Positions 47,291 through 60,434 of a stretch of 64,000 nt of DNA are shown piece after piece. Numbering within the stretch: position 1 is the stretch's first letter; each line of letters begins with the position of its first letter. The notes beneath the pieces were generated by a model. It did not search any database, was not told where the DNA came from, and saw only the letters and a list, made by a program, of their open reading frames with translations. The stretch covers positions 74,133,433-74,197,432 of the forward strand of contig CM050690.1 in the NCBI GenBank assembly GCA_027574665.1. Reading direction: 5' to 3'. Source of the stretch: Rhynochetos jubatus. Taxonomy: Eukaryota; Chordata; Aves; Eurypygiformes; Rhynochetidae. The position numbers and the translations under genes are program-made.

Positions 47291-47989
47291 CTCACAACCC
47301 TGGGCTTTCTGCTTCTCTCTACAGGTCATCCTGGAGTGACAGAGGTAGATGTTCAGACACAAACATGACGAGAGAAGCAGACGCCCCAGAGACACGTGCA
47401 CATGGGCTTGCACACCCACCGCATGTGTGCTTCCAAGCATGCAAGCACCGTGTCCAGACGTTTTCCTTTGCAAGCCACCGGCGCTCACAGTGCCGGCAAC
47501 ACAGGTCTCTGAGCTGTCAGAAAAATAACCAGCCCTCCCAAAGGTGCCCTGGGCTGTGCAGCCCTTGTAGAAAATCCCCTTAGCATTCAAGAGGGGAAAA
47601 AATTCAGTGAAAGCAGTCGTAAAAGTTTCTCTACCCCTTGCCTTCATATGTGGCTGGCTGACCAGCAGAGAGACAACAAGGAGAGTGTCCGTGCACCCTC
47701 AGGCATGATAATGTGTCGGGTGGATTCCAGGGAATCGAAAGAAATTTTGCTAGAAATGTGGCGTGCAAAGAGGTACTGCAAGTTCCAGCTGGTTTGAATT
47801 TTCTCTGTATTTATAAAAAATAAATTGATAGTTTATTACCTAATCAAAGTAGCTACTCATGCGTTTTTGCCTCCCCCTCCCTCCTCAAATTTAGCACGGG
47901 TGTTTCAGATGCTAATATAGAGCTTGTAAGAGAACAAGAGAGCCTTTCTGTAAGACTTTTTTAAGACGTCTTAGAGGATGCTTAATAAA
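47291..47989. other. Unique-looking non-coding DNA
   Basis: No gene recognised. 47770-47870 is AT-rich with 'aataaattgatagtttatta' and is a possible conserved non-coding element. Confidence 0.45.
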
Positions 47990-48180
47990 GAGGCAGCGTG
48001 GGGTGGTGTCTGGGTCAAGAACTCAACAATCAGGACACTTGGATGCCTTCCCGGCTCTGGCACAGCTCCTCAGCAAATGCTCCATTGCTCTGTGACTCAG
48101 TTTCCCTCTCTACAAAGCAAGATCCTAAGCCTACCCTTTCCTGTACCTTGAAAGAGTACAAAGTGGTATCAAAGAGCTAA
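47990..48180 (+). mobile_element. MIR/CORE-type tRNA-derived SINE
   Basis: This is the best SINE copy in the window. It starts with 'agaggcagcgtggggtggtg', where such SINEs have 'agaggcagcatggtctagtg'. It continues through 'caatcaggacacttggatgc' and 'cttcccggctctggcacagc' (B-box area), then 'ctctgtgactcagtttccct', and ends with 'aagtggtatcaaagagct'. The tRNA-like head, conserved core and 3' part are in the expected order. The upstream and downstream edges are approximate. It is non-autonomous and has no coding capacity. Confidence 0.75.
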
Positions 48181-51100
48181 AAATGGTCCCTGGTATTATC
48201 ACCATCCCTGCATCCCCCATCCTACCAACCACTGAAATATGTTCTCCATGGCACTGACCACTGCAATCCCAGCCCAAGGCTAAGCCCACGCTCTCTGGGC
48301 AGCTTGTGCTGTAAAAACCCCATGCTCAAGAACTTACAGCAGTTTTGGCCAGCAGTGCATGTAAAACCCAGAATTCCCCGAGTGCAGCTCGGTGCAGTGG
48401 TGGAAATGCAGGATGAGCTCCTCACGAAGGTGAGCTGACACTGCAGCAGCTGCTTCCAAGGGCAGGTCTACTTTAGGTTTTAGCAAACAAGGTGGCAAAA
48501 AGGATTTTGGCTTTGCTGGCATTGCCAATGAGAAAAAAAGGAAACAGTGAAAATGTGTCATGAGCTCTGCTTTTACCTAGACTCCACTGTTGGCTGGGTG
48601 CCACTGATGGCGGGGTGGGGAGTCGTGTTTTATTTCTGTGTGAGCAAATATGGTGGAGAGCAAAATTTTTTTTGCTTTTGGCAGAATTTTTAGCAGACAG
48701 TTCCCCACCCTATTTGGAGTAGCTGCACATTTTGGGGAAAAGAAACCCCTGACACAATAGTAAATACACTTTTTCCTCTAGCAAAAATAATAATTTTGTC
48801 AAAAAAAAAAAAAGGTTGTTTAAAAGTAAAGATAAACACTGTGTTTTGTCTCGCTTCACATGTAAAACCAGCATGAGAGGAGCTCCAGCATCAGGCGTTT
48901 TTATTGCCAGCTGTGTTCTCGGCACCACTTTTACAGGAGCAGATGGTGGCATCAGCCTGGGACCAGCGCCCTGTGCACACAGCCCCACCCCACCCCCCAA
49001 CAGGCACAGCTGCAGACACAGCCTGGTCCCAGCAAGTGGCATTCCCCAAAAGACATTTTGGCAAGTTTCACTTTTGATTTATCAAGGGAAAAAAAGGAGG
49101 ATCACCCCTGCGCAAGGAAAGGAAATCCTGCAACAACTCTGAAAGGAGCTTTGGGAAGAGCTGGTCCTGAGAAAGGGATTGTCTCCCTTTGCAGGAGCAA
49201 GAGGGGCTGGGAAGTGCCCTTTCAATGTTCCTGCTTCGGAGTAAAGTCCCAGTCTGTAAAAAAGATCACGTAAGGAAGGAAAGTGTCCTTCAAAATCCCT
49301 CTCCAACCACGTACAGACCTGCTTTCACTCTCTGGCATTACTAGGGTACCTCTCTGCCCACGCAGTGCTGGGTGTGGGAGGACACATCCACACCGGTGCC
49401 CTGCAGAGCACCAACACCAACCTGTGCACACATCTATTCCAGCACAGTCACAACCACAGCCCGGCGCAGGACCACACTATTTGTGATGCACAACTGGGAC
49501 AGACATTCCAGGCATTAGTTGGGAAAAAGAGGGTTGTCCCTGTTCAGCACAATTATTTGAATATATGCTGATTTATTTCTCTTGACTTTTCTATGAGTTA
49601 TTTGATACAGGGGGACATGCTGGGCAATGAAAGAGGAGGGACTTTTATGAAGCATGTGCCTTGTTATGATTACAGTGATATCAGATTCCTGATCTAGAAA
49701 AAAACACTTCCCATGTTATATAGACAGGATCCTGGAGGACTTGCTGGCCAGGTTCTAGCCAGGACAGGAGGCTGCAGAATCTCTTCATCCCCTGCCACAG
49801 CACAGTGTCCAGGCTGCTGAACACTCCACTGTCTCCAGAGGTTCCTGAGTGTCACCCAAGAAATACGATGAAAAAGAGCAATTCATACAGCAGCCTGTAA
49901 CATTCCTCTGACCACATTTCAGGATCTGCAAAGGAGATCAAGAAGATACACCCCCCAAGACAATGGGATGCAACAAGCTTAGGCGAAAGCTGGTTTTAAT
50001 ATTTATGAAACTATGGAGGTTCTCATGTGCCACGTATTTTCAGTCCTATTAAACACTCAGGATAAGGAGACACTCTTACGCTGTTGTATAGAAAGAAACT
50101 TTAATGAGGACCAAGCAGCTTGGTGAAGGTATGCAAGAAACCTGTGTCTCAACCTGAGATGTGTCCTGGTTGCTGCACCTCATCCCCTTCCATGCCTGGA
50201 GTTTTCATGGCACTGCATAGCAGCCCAGAGGTGTGTCTAGCTGGTGGGGAGGAGAGTACAGGGGTCAGTCAGCAGGCACAGACAGACCCTTCCTTAAGAA
50301 GACAGGAAAGGATCAAAGTCTGTATATTTAGCCAAACACCCCTTAATAATTCCAGGTTATTTTTCCCATCCTGTCGGCTCATGATGCAAGCTGAACACTT
50401 TCAACACCCGGCTGAGCTTTGCATTTCATCTTACGTCGAATCCGCTGTCTGGAGACATTTGTTTTGCTTTCATTTATTCCAAAGTCCTGGTCTAAGCCAT
50501 GGATGGGGATTTTTCCAGTAGGTGCCTGTGTGGCAGGGGAAGAGGAACTCAGTCAGTGACTCAGCTTCCTACTAACAAGGAGAAATTAAAACCTAACACA
50601 ACTTCATGCAACCAAATGTGGTGAAACAGGCCCTTGATCTAATCAGTGCTTTCTAAAGGAATTAAATGCCAATCTATTTTAAAATGCATTTCACTGTGAC
50701 TTAATGAGGGCAATGGGGAAAAATCAATTGGTTGTGTAATTTGGAATTTCAATAATATAAACAATAAATGCTAATTAGGAACATTCTTATTAATGTCATA
50801 AAAATCTTGGACAGATTGTAGTCACGTAATTAAAGTTTGACGAAGCTGCTTGAAGAGGTTGAGGCCTGACAGCAGTTGCTGGGGCATGGCCAGGGAGTAG
50901 GATGAAGGGAGTCTGTGCTTGAGGCTGCATCACTGCAGGGAGTTGGCAGATTCTGGGAAGGATGTAAAGCCCTAAGAAACAGAACCACCCCAAAGTAGTT
51001 CTGATCCTCCAGAGCTGTACAGAGACAAGGACATGGAGCTAAGCATCCCTCATTTTTATCCACAGTTGTACCCACAGCATCTGAAAATAAGTGGTGTGAA

Positions 51101-54100
51101 TGTCAGCTGACACTCAGTTTTGGGGTCCAGCAGCTACTCCAAGTGTAGAGTCAACTCCTTCAAGGGTGGTGGGATGTCCTCTCAATAAGGCAACATCTCT
51201 GCTCTTGCTGCATGAGAGACAGGAGCTCTAAGTAAGACAATTCATTTTTAGTATCTAAAGGGAGGAAAGACTATCAAGCACTGCTAACGAATAACTCATT
51301 TCCTTCTGAAGTGTGTGGGTAAAACACCTCCGATAAATAAAAACCTCTGCACCAAAAATGTGCACTCCTGCAGCAAAGTCCCCTCTTGTGGAAGAGGGAT
51401 TTCTCTCAGCAGATCCCAGCCCCTTGCCTGGAGGCACAGACATTTCTACATGGAGCATCGGAAGGCACAGGTAAGTCTGTGCAGAGCGAGAGGAACACAA
51501 CTAGGACAGGATCCTCATGCAAATGGCTTAGGCAATGTCTGCATGCAGGTGTCTTAAGGAAGGTGAGTGATTCTCCTACACATCACAGCTCTGACTCTCA
51601 CCTCATCATGGATTGTCCTAGAAATCATTTCTCTCTAATGCAACTAAAAAAGTAAAAAGCAACAGGGTTTGAAAATAAATTTCTAGATATCAGTAATTAT
51701 TGTTTCAAAATTCTAAGCAAGAGATCCTTTTCCTACGCACTCTCCTAGTTTTTGTATTCCCTTAAAAATGGTGGGTTTCCAAGTCTGGGGGCATTAATGT
51801 GACTTCTTCTTGCACTACACCTCTCATATTATTACTATTTCCCTCTTTCTACTTTTTTTCTTCAACATGAAAGAAAAGGAGATGAGGAAACCAAAAAAAT
51901 TTCAAGACCGACTAAACTGGGATTTACTTTATTAACATGGCACCACAAAGAAAAAATGTTGTAATAGCTTTTGGAAACTTCCAGGAAATAATATGTTGTT
52001 GAAAAGTTTGGATTTTTCTTCCCCCCACAATGTTTTCTGTTCTCAGCCAGGTCTCCCAGTGCAATCACCACTACAGTTTCCCTCCTGCCAGAAGGGAAAT
52101 TTCTTTACCTATCCTCTCATACAAGCGATAGCTAGCAGCTTCTCACCATCCCTGCAGCCTGCGTGTGCAGGGTACCGCTGAGGCTGGCTCCCGTGGGCTC
52201 AGTCTGGCCTCTCTGGTGCTGAAAGGGCAGCTCTGATGGTAGGTGACCTGCTGCCCCTAAGTCTGACCTCTCCCTGCTACCTGGCTGTTCGTGTGCAACA
52301 TATTTATTTAGCCATGCGGTTGGGTTTGCAGGGCTCAGCTGCAAAAGAGCTGTGGAAACAGGTGGCAGTTCATTCCGGGTTTGATTTGTCTTTTCACTGT
52401 TGCCCCAGAAAGTGGGAGGGAGCTGCAATTTCTGCATTTCCATCAGGAGCCATTCCTGTCCCGAGGCGTCACTCCCTGTGATTAGTCCCCTCATATTTCT
52501 CCCCTGCTGTGGGAGCCAAGCAAAACTGATCACCTGTGAGCAGCAGGCACCCCTCTCTGGAAAGATAAATGGGTGACACCAGGCTTTTACCCCTGCCCCC
52601 ATCTCAGCTCCCTGCCTTCAGGACTGAGTTAAGGGACCAAAGTGTGCAGGAATTGGTACCATGTGCTTGCGCCGCCTTCCCGGAGATTAGCCCCATATGG
52701 GGAGAGAGACGCGTTCCCCTCCATTTGGGATGGGGGTTGATCTAAATGTATAGCAGGCATTCTTCAAATATATGTGACAGCCCAGGAGATAGACTTCAAA
52801 CATCACCAGAACTGGCCCCTTCTCATTGATCTTTGAAATATACAGCCTGGCTTATTATGTTGTAAATATACTTTTAATACACAGTGTTGTAGTCTTAAAA
52901 TATGTTCCTACCTGACTGTAGAGTCTACATTTCCTGACAACCAGTCCCCCTAGCTGTATTGTAAATGTACAGTGTATGGTCCCAGGTCAGCTCACCATAA
53001 ACCCTGTGAATTGCCCCACATATTTAGGGTTGGATGCTGCATGGGCTGTAGGACAAGGGCATTAAGCTGTGCAGCTCCCTGCCAACAGAAGACACAGAAA
53101 GCAGCAGCTCAGCAAGATACTGGTTGATGGGCTCTCAGTCTTGTCCAGGGTCATTTCTACAGGTACTAAAACACCAATCGTTCTCAATCTTAGGGACAAC
53201 ATTTTAGGAAGGTCTTTACACTTCATGCTTTAGACATCAGTGGGAAAACTGTAGGGCTTATGTGCAGCTGTATTCTCATGTCTTCCTGCTAAATGTCTAC
53301 AAATGGCCACATAATCTCAGACTGCCCTTCAGTTTGAGTCAGTGTGATGTAGAGTCTCAAGGATGGAGGGATAAGCTTAATTCTTTTAATAGATTTTTCC
53401 AGCCCAATTATGGAAGTCAGTCAAGATGAACAGGCAGATGGCAGAGTTTTCTCCCAAATACTTTGAGATATTAATGTTGTAATATTGTTTGAGATTTGAT
53501 TTTTCGGAAGTAATAAATGATTTTGTAAAAGAACATGTTGCAGAAAACAGGATGAGATCAAGCAATCGCTGCCAGCTTTTGTTTAAATCGTAATAGCAGT
53601 AGGCAGTAACAACATATCTACAGTTAAGATTTCCAAGGACAAACATTATGACATGAAGGGATCTCTGTGGGGTAGCCAAGTGCATTGAATACGGCAATGT
53701 CCGGATCTAGTTACAGTGAGCTGTAAATGCCATGTGGAATTTTCTTGCATAGAAAGCAGAGATCTCAGAGGGAAAGGCTCTGAGCTAGTAGGATGAATCC
53801 AGTCTCCTAGTGGATGCAGGGAGTACATAGAAGGTATATGAGAAATGGAGGAAAAGTCCAGATCAACAGAAAACACTGTACTGCACAGGTCAGAAAGGAA
53901 GGCACTAAGTTCAGCCCAAATTCCTATGTGCTTTAGAAATTCCTGTGGTGGTGAAAAATTTGCTTTTCAGCTAAGATTCCTGGAGTTTTGCAGAAATTCT
54001 GCTAGAATTAACTGCTACAGTCCCCAGGACCTGAGGCAGACAGCACAACAAATAGGGGCTGCAAATAAATGTGACTGCAATGGGATCAACCTCTCAACTT

Positions 54101-57100
54101 CCTGCCATCCTTCACTGAGTGGATACGTAATCCTATTGTCGCATTAACACAGTCATTTTGCATGACATTTTCTTACCTCCTGTTCGTAAGGGGAAATCAG
54201 AGTAGAAGAAAGCACTGTGCAGCTGTTTTCATTTCTCTTGTATTCTTCTGCCACATGGAAAAGAGCAAGCTCATGGAGTAGGCAACGTCTGCTGCTCAAA
54301 TGCATACGACAGTCTGCGTGGACAACATGACACTGGTTAAAACCAGTTCTTTATTGAAAATGTGGGGTTCTTTCATTTACCTTGATATTTTATAGGTCTT
54401 GCAGCTGTTTTCTTCCCAGTGTGCCCAACTCCATATATCCATCATGGGCACAAGGGACAAGGGCAGCATGGTCAGGGCATGTGATGCCCGGGGAGCCGTG
54501 GCACAAATTTGCAGCAGGGAAGGATCTTTCCTCAAGGGCCACTTGACCAGTGATTTAGCAACCACTAGGCTATTCCATGGGCAGCTAGGAAAGGCCAGAG
54601 AGGAAGGTGGGAACCAGTCTCGGGATGTGAGTGTGGGGAAATCCTGGAGATGTGCCAAGCTGTGCTTTCACACTTCTCTGCATAAAGGTGAAGTTGAGAA
54701 AGCGCTTTCTTTGCAATGATACCTGAGATTCCCCTGTATCATTTGATTCTCAGAGCTGGAGATTTTTTTCAGAAGAGAATTGGTAAAAGCCAATGTCTTC
54801 AGAATCCAAACTGCACAACCTGCTGAGACTGTGAGTCGAGGTACACCTTTCTTGTGCGTTTGAGGGAGAGTCGCGTGTCACTCAACCGCGCATTACTGTC
54901 CCTAACCCAATGACCAAACCAAATCAGCCCCAGGCTCAGCAGCAGATTCTGTACACAATGTTGTCTTGCAAGAAATAGATCTAAACATTTGTCCTCCCCC
55001 TCCCTGTAAAATCCCAGTATATCTCAGCTAAGCATGCTTAGAGGTGATCCTTCAGTTGCTGTTTTTCTTGTAGATTATTTTCCCAGCCCACCCCTAACAA
55101 AAGCTTAGCTTTTCAGGAAGGAAAATGCCAAGTAGGTTAGGAAAAGGGCTTTTCTAGTCTTGTTAGTTGCCAAGAAGAAAAATACATTTTAAAAAGCCAT
55201 AAAAGTGTAATTCTCCCCTACACACATTCCAATAAATCAAAGATAGCTAAAAGGATTTTCTTCAGTGAAAGAAAAATCATCATTTCTTGCACTATACAAA
55301 GTGTGAAAGTTTTAGTCTGAACAGAGAAATTTTTCAGAGAATTATGATCATGTGAAACCAAAGGGTTAGAAAGAAAAGCTCAATGTAACCCAAGCACTGG
55401 CTTTTGCTATTATGAAAGCTATAATGTATGAAACACTACAGATCTATGGGAAATATATTCCTTTCCATGAGAGGAATTGTCAAAGCCCAGTGTCCATGAA
55501 CTAAGATTGATTACACAGAAACTGTTTTTCCAGTTGACGTTTATTTTGCAGAGATATTAATGAGGAAACAATTTCTTTTCCCTGCAGTTCAACCTGAGGT
55601 CATTCCCCAAGTCTGTTATCAGCTTAGACAGCCCATCTGAATGTATCTAATACATGCATTTGAGACACGAACGAGGGTAAGCATATTTGGGGAATACTGG
55701 TGAACCAGGATTTCAACCCTGTTTTAAACTACCATAATTGAATGAAAAAGTGTTTCTTGGGCATTGACTTTGATCAGCCTTTCCCTAATCCCTGTGCAGT
55801 ACCTGAAGGACCACTACACGTCTGAGCATGCGCTGTCTGGGCTTAGGGAAACTCTTTTAATTGTTCTCAAGAATTTCTGCTCTCATTAATAAAGCAAGAA
55901 ATCTCTTGCAGTTCTGACTGAGAAGAAGGTCATGAGCATAAGTACCTGCTCTTTTGCTGCAGATGCCTGGTTTGCAGGCAGCCTGTGCCCACTGTGCTGA
56001 GCTGAGCATCAGGACTTTCACTGCAAAGGTCATAAAGCATGCATGGCAACTCCTCTGGACTGGCAGCACATGTAGATTCAGTGGCTAAAACAGATTTTTT
56101 CAGACATCCTCCCAACCAGAGCAGGAAAGGCAAAATACTAGCTGGAATGAGCCTGGGTGGACTGCAGGAGGGACCATCACGGCAGATGTGGGGGATTTGG
56201 TAACTCTGAGACTGGTCACAAATTTAATAACCTTATATGCTAGAAAGGTTGTTGAAAATCTATATGCCCTCTTCTTCTGTCACTCACAGACTCCTGGTAG
56301 TTTATACTGGAAATGTAGTAGTGTAACTCCTGAAATTTGAGTGTACCAGCACCATCATAAATTTCTTCTTACAGATAAACAGTAAGAAAGGGCATGCAGC
56401 ATGAAACAGGGGTGATCCCTTATCTGACACAGAGGGTAGGACTCATCCCACCTATTTTTGGCTGTGTTAATGCTATGGTTCTGATCTGCAGGGTAGCTGC
56501 TGTCTGTTCCTTTCACAGCCAGTGGAGAGAAACAGATACCTAAGGGAATGAGGAAAATCGTTCCTTCTTCATACAAGGGTGCTCCACAGACAGGGTGAAT
56601 CCTCATCAAAAGGTGTTCCACAAACAAGAGATATCCCAGATGACAAGTGCAAATTAGATGCTGAGCTTTCAGGTAGCTGCATCTGGTGGAGAAAAGTCAC
56701 ACATTAGTAGCTGCTCATTCTTGCAGCCTCTCAGGAGGGCTGTAGGAAGTTGTGACTGGCTTCCATGGCCAAAGCAGGATTTAGCTTCTGAGCACTGGAT
56801 GGTCTTTTTCTATCAGTGTGTGCGGTGGTGACCACCCTATGTGAGGCAGCTGTGAAGTAAGAACCCAAACATCCAGAGCTTAGTTTCCTCCAACATCTCC
56901 TTTACCTATAGATGAGCTTTCAGATAAGAATGGGTTCATGCATCTACCCTGGCCAGGGATAACCAGCCATGTATGGAGAGAGATGAGGGATCAGGAAGAC
57001 ATCCCAATGGATAAGCTCTGCCACAGTGTCCCAGTGCTGGGGTTTCTTGCCCTGTGACCAGCTCCTGTGGACTATTCCAGCAAACATGCTCACTGATTAT

Positions 57101-58554
57101 AACGGAGGGTTTGGAGCAGTGTGAGCAGCATCTGCCCTGACCAGAGTCCTTGCTCTCTGCTATGAGTCCCCAGAGCAGCTAGACAAGTCTGGTCAACCAG
57201 CAACTGGTGACGGACCTTCAGCCATAAGCAAGAACCTGGGAGATGCTGTCTAGAAGAATTCAGCCTGGAAACAGGGTGTGGGGAGGCCACAGAGTACCCA
57301 GGTCCCATCCAGGGTACCCTGCAAGGCATTCCTGGCCATGAAAAAGGGGATAAAATGAGGAGATGCTAACAGACCTCAGAGGAGAGAGTTCAGGTCCAAA
57401 ACATGACAGAGAGAGGGGAGTGGATGTGTTGTGACAATCCATCCTGTGATTCCTTGATTACAGCTGCTGCTTTGGAGGAAGGAAGATTCAGAGCATTCCC
57501 TGCTGTCCGTACAGAGAAGGCTTGAGGATGTTCAGCTGCTTATTGCTGCTGCTAGGCTGCATGGATAAGCAGCAGCCTCCAGCCTCTAGAGAGACTGAGC
57601 CAGCCCTAAATCCACTTCAAAGCAGAAAAGAACATTATGGCCTGTGCGTGAGGGTCTTAGCTTCTCACACGGCTCTTCCACTCCGGTTTTATGGCGTGAA
57701 GCACACAGCCCTTACGACGGCAGTTCAGCTGCATTTTTCTTGGCGAGCTCGTTCCCACTGGACATCATTCACGCGCTCTTTGGAGTGGAAACGAAAGGGA
57801 GTGAGAAGTGGCCCCCTTGAAGTTCTGCTCAGCTGGGCTGCTCGTGTTCCTGAAAAACACATCTACCTTTTTATAACTCCCCGAGCTCACATCTGGGGAG
57901 CCTGGCTGGCTGTTTTTGCATGGGGTGTGTGGAGGGGGTGCGCGTCCACATTTGATGATAGGAAAGGTGTGTTTGCAGTCTGCACTCCTGCAGACATGGG
58001 GGGAGAGGTGAGGTGGGTGCAGGGGCTGCTTTACGATGTGCATGCATGTGCTGGAAAGGGATGGAAAGCAGAGCTGCACGAAAGGAGGGAGATAGATGAA
58101 GACATGTGAGGAGGATGGTTATTCCAAAGCCAGACCCAGAGGGCGCCCGTTCTTGTCCCCACCACCCTCTCCCTCTTCCAGCCAGTCCCACCACAGGCAG
58201 CTGTTCTATACAAGGAGCACTGACGTGGACAGAACCTGCAGCACAGAACTCCAGCAGGACTGGGTGCTCACAGGGACATGGCAGTGTTCAGTCCCTCATG
58301 TAACCTGTCTTCAGGCACTGCTCCTATCCCTGCCTTGTTTTGATGCCAAGTCGCATTGTACGGCAAAACCAGGATTAGGGTGAAAATAAGTGTTACAAGA
58401 CATGAGAGAAACTATTTTGTAATTGTCCTAGACTCTGGGCATCAACTGCTCATTAGGTTGAGGCTTCATTCCAAGGGATATTCCAGTCAGCCTGACTCCC
58501 AGACACGCAAGCCGTCAACACATCTACCCTTCCCTGTGGTGACTAGTTCTCTGG
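48181..58554. other. Long stretch of unique-looking non-coding DNA
   Basis: No gene supported. Candidate items are a small splice-bounded open segment at 51410-51470 and an AT-rich possible conserved block at 50630-50840. A 195-codon open frame (57522-58109 on +) begins with a leucine run that looks like a signal peptide but has no recognisable mature domain. No repeat family was readable in this 10-kb stretch apart from short A and T runs such as 48804-48814. Such repeat-poor stretches are normal in birds. Confidence 0.55.
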
Positions 58555-58685
58555 AGTCTTGAAATAGGACTGGATGAAGCCTGGAGAAATGCTCCTGTAG
58601 GAAAACATCCTGGCCCGGTACTGGGAGCACATGATGTAATATGCCTTTGCCAGGCCTCATTTCTGTGGTTCTAAGATGATATCAA
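58555..58685 (+). mobile_element. Possible CR1-like 3' end fragment
   Basis: The segment 'ggactggatgaagcctggag' leads to 'gcctttgccaggcctcattt' and 'ctgtggttctaagatgat', which resembles a CR1 end of the type 'ccagccctaatttctatgattct'. The end block is the only part that matches well. Confidence 0.4.
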
Positions 58686-59837
58686 TATCACCAGCAAATA
58701 TTTGCCTTGCGCTGAAGGGCTCAAATGAGAGGGATGTAAATGCCAGCCCATTGCGCTTCCCTGTTTGCATTTCAAGCTGATGTCCCAGGTCAGAGCAATC
58801 TGGCTTCAGGGCTGCACGAGGGCAGCAGCACAGAGCAGAATGATTCTGTGTCATCTCAGAGCCCTTCTGCCCAGTAGTGCTCATTTGCACATCCCTCCCT
58901 GCTGCAACCCCCCTAGCAATTTGGCAAGCCTGATGAGCACAGAGATCATTTGCCTGCAACTGGAAAGGGGCCACCTCTGGAGACAGCACGAAGCAGCTGC
59001 CTCACCGCCTAGATCCGTTCCCCACCATTGCTGAAGAGAGGCAGGGAGAGAAGACGCTGCATCCAAGTGGATTTCCAGGAAGAATTTATTGAGGCAGGAT
59101 GCAATTATCCAGCTGGAAGTTTTCCATGACAGGGAGGCCAAGCCAGCAGTCTGCACTGAGACCCCATCACCCCACAGCCCCTTTGACTTCAACAAGGCTA
59201 TTGGCATGAGCACGGATGGCTGGGGTCTAATCCTTCCACTTTTATGATTCTGTTCAAAGATAGCAATAAACCACTTGAAGCTGAGAGGGATGTGCGGAGA
59301 AGGACAACACAAACCGACCCACTCGCTTCTTCTGAAAGCTACCATTTGATGAGTGCATGTGCTGCAGATACGCTGGAGAAAAGGCTGTCACATCCCCCTT
59401 GCACAGCATCAAATCTCTTTTACCCCTTTCCTCTTTGGTAGTAATGTCACCCCCAGGGCTGGGGTCCCCTGTGATTCACTGATCCACTGATTCCTGACAG
59501 AACACCCACCAGGAGCAAGAGCCTGAGAGTGGGGGAAAGACAAGGACATGGGCTTGTGTATTGCAGTTTAATCAGTCTCTGCTCACCAACTGAGCAAGTG
59601 GACACCAGTTTACCCTTCCTCGTTGATAGTGAGCCTAGGCAAACCATACACCCCCACCCCGTAGCCCAGTCCAAGAGCCCCCATGGTTCAATTTCTCTTC
59701 CACAGTTTGGGAACAGACTTAGGCTAAACTGAAGCAAGACCTGATCTCCCCTGTGCATATTCACATGAAATGTGAACATAATTGGCCATAATTAGAAGGG
59801 ATTTGCTCTAGGTTGCTAAGTGACCTGCTAACCCTGA
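58686..59837. other. Unique-looking non-coding DNA
   Basis: No gene recognised. A stop-poor - frame at 58881-59345 (154 codons) lacks any protein-family feature. Confidence 0.45.
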
Positions 59838-59925
59838 ATTGCTGAGGTTGGAAGAGATCTCTGGAGATCACCCAGTCCAAACTCCAGGCTCAGAGAAGGG
59901 TCAGTTAGAGCAGCTCGTCTCTGTA
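59838..59925 (-). mobile_element. CR1: CR1 LINE 3' fragment, reverse orientation
   Basis: The + strand 'ctgaggttggaagagatctc' and 'tggagatcacccagtccaaa', followed by 'gggtcagttagagcag', is the reverse complement of a CR1 3' UTR, where + oriented copies end with a block such as 'ttggactagatgatctccagaggt'. Both the terminal ATTCTATG repeat and the rest of the element are missing. Confidence 0.75.
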
Positions 59926-60434
59926 GAGATGAGGGAAATGTGAGAAACCAAAGCAAAGAGAGTGATTTCCTGAATGATGCTTAATTAAAAGCAAAACATT
60001 TGGCAGGGGAGTGGTGAGGTGGTGCATTTGTCATTTTGAAAAAAAAACAAAACCCAAACAAACCAAAAAAAAAACCCAACACAAAACTGGGGAGGTAAAA
60101 ATCAGAATGGTCAAAACACTTTTTCCCAAGACCTTTTCAGGGCTGGGAGTTTGTTTTTTCTTCAGAACTATTTTGCAATCCAAGAAACCGAGCAAGCAAG
60201 AGAAAAATTAATAAAATAAGAAATTGAAAACCAAAATGTTTCCTAAAATGTTGTAAAAAAGTCAATATGAAATATTTACTTTACTGCAAATCAAATTTTT
60301 CTGGGGTCACGATGTCGCTGCATTTATCAATGGTTTGACATCTCTTCTCAGTGCAGACAGGAAAACATAACAAAATCTCGACAGTTTTCCCAAGACAGGG
60401 AACATAGTTTGTATCCATTTGTAACCGAGCCTCT
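59926..60434. other. A-rich non-coding DNA
   Basis: An A/C-rich patch (about 60038-60088, 'aaaaaaaaacaaaacccaa' type) is followed by AT-rich sequence. No gene recognised. Confidence 0.5.

Noticed and set aside
57522..58109. 195-codon open frame starting with a signal-peptide-like leucine run
   Set aside because: The leucine run comes from CTG-rich DNA and is followed by no recognisable mature domain. No splice or promoter signals were seen around it.
59170..59260. 'tttgacttcaacaaggctat' and following block resembling an old reptile/bird repeat
   Set aside because: The match is short and I could not assign a family or edges with confidence.
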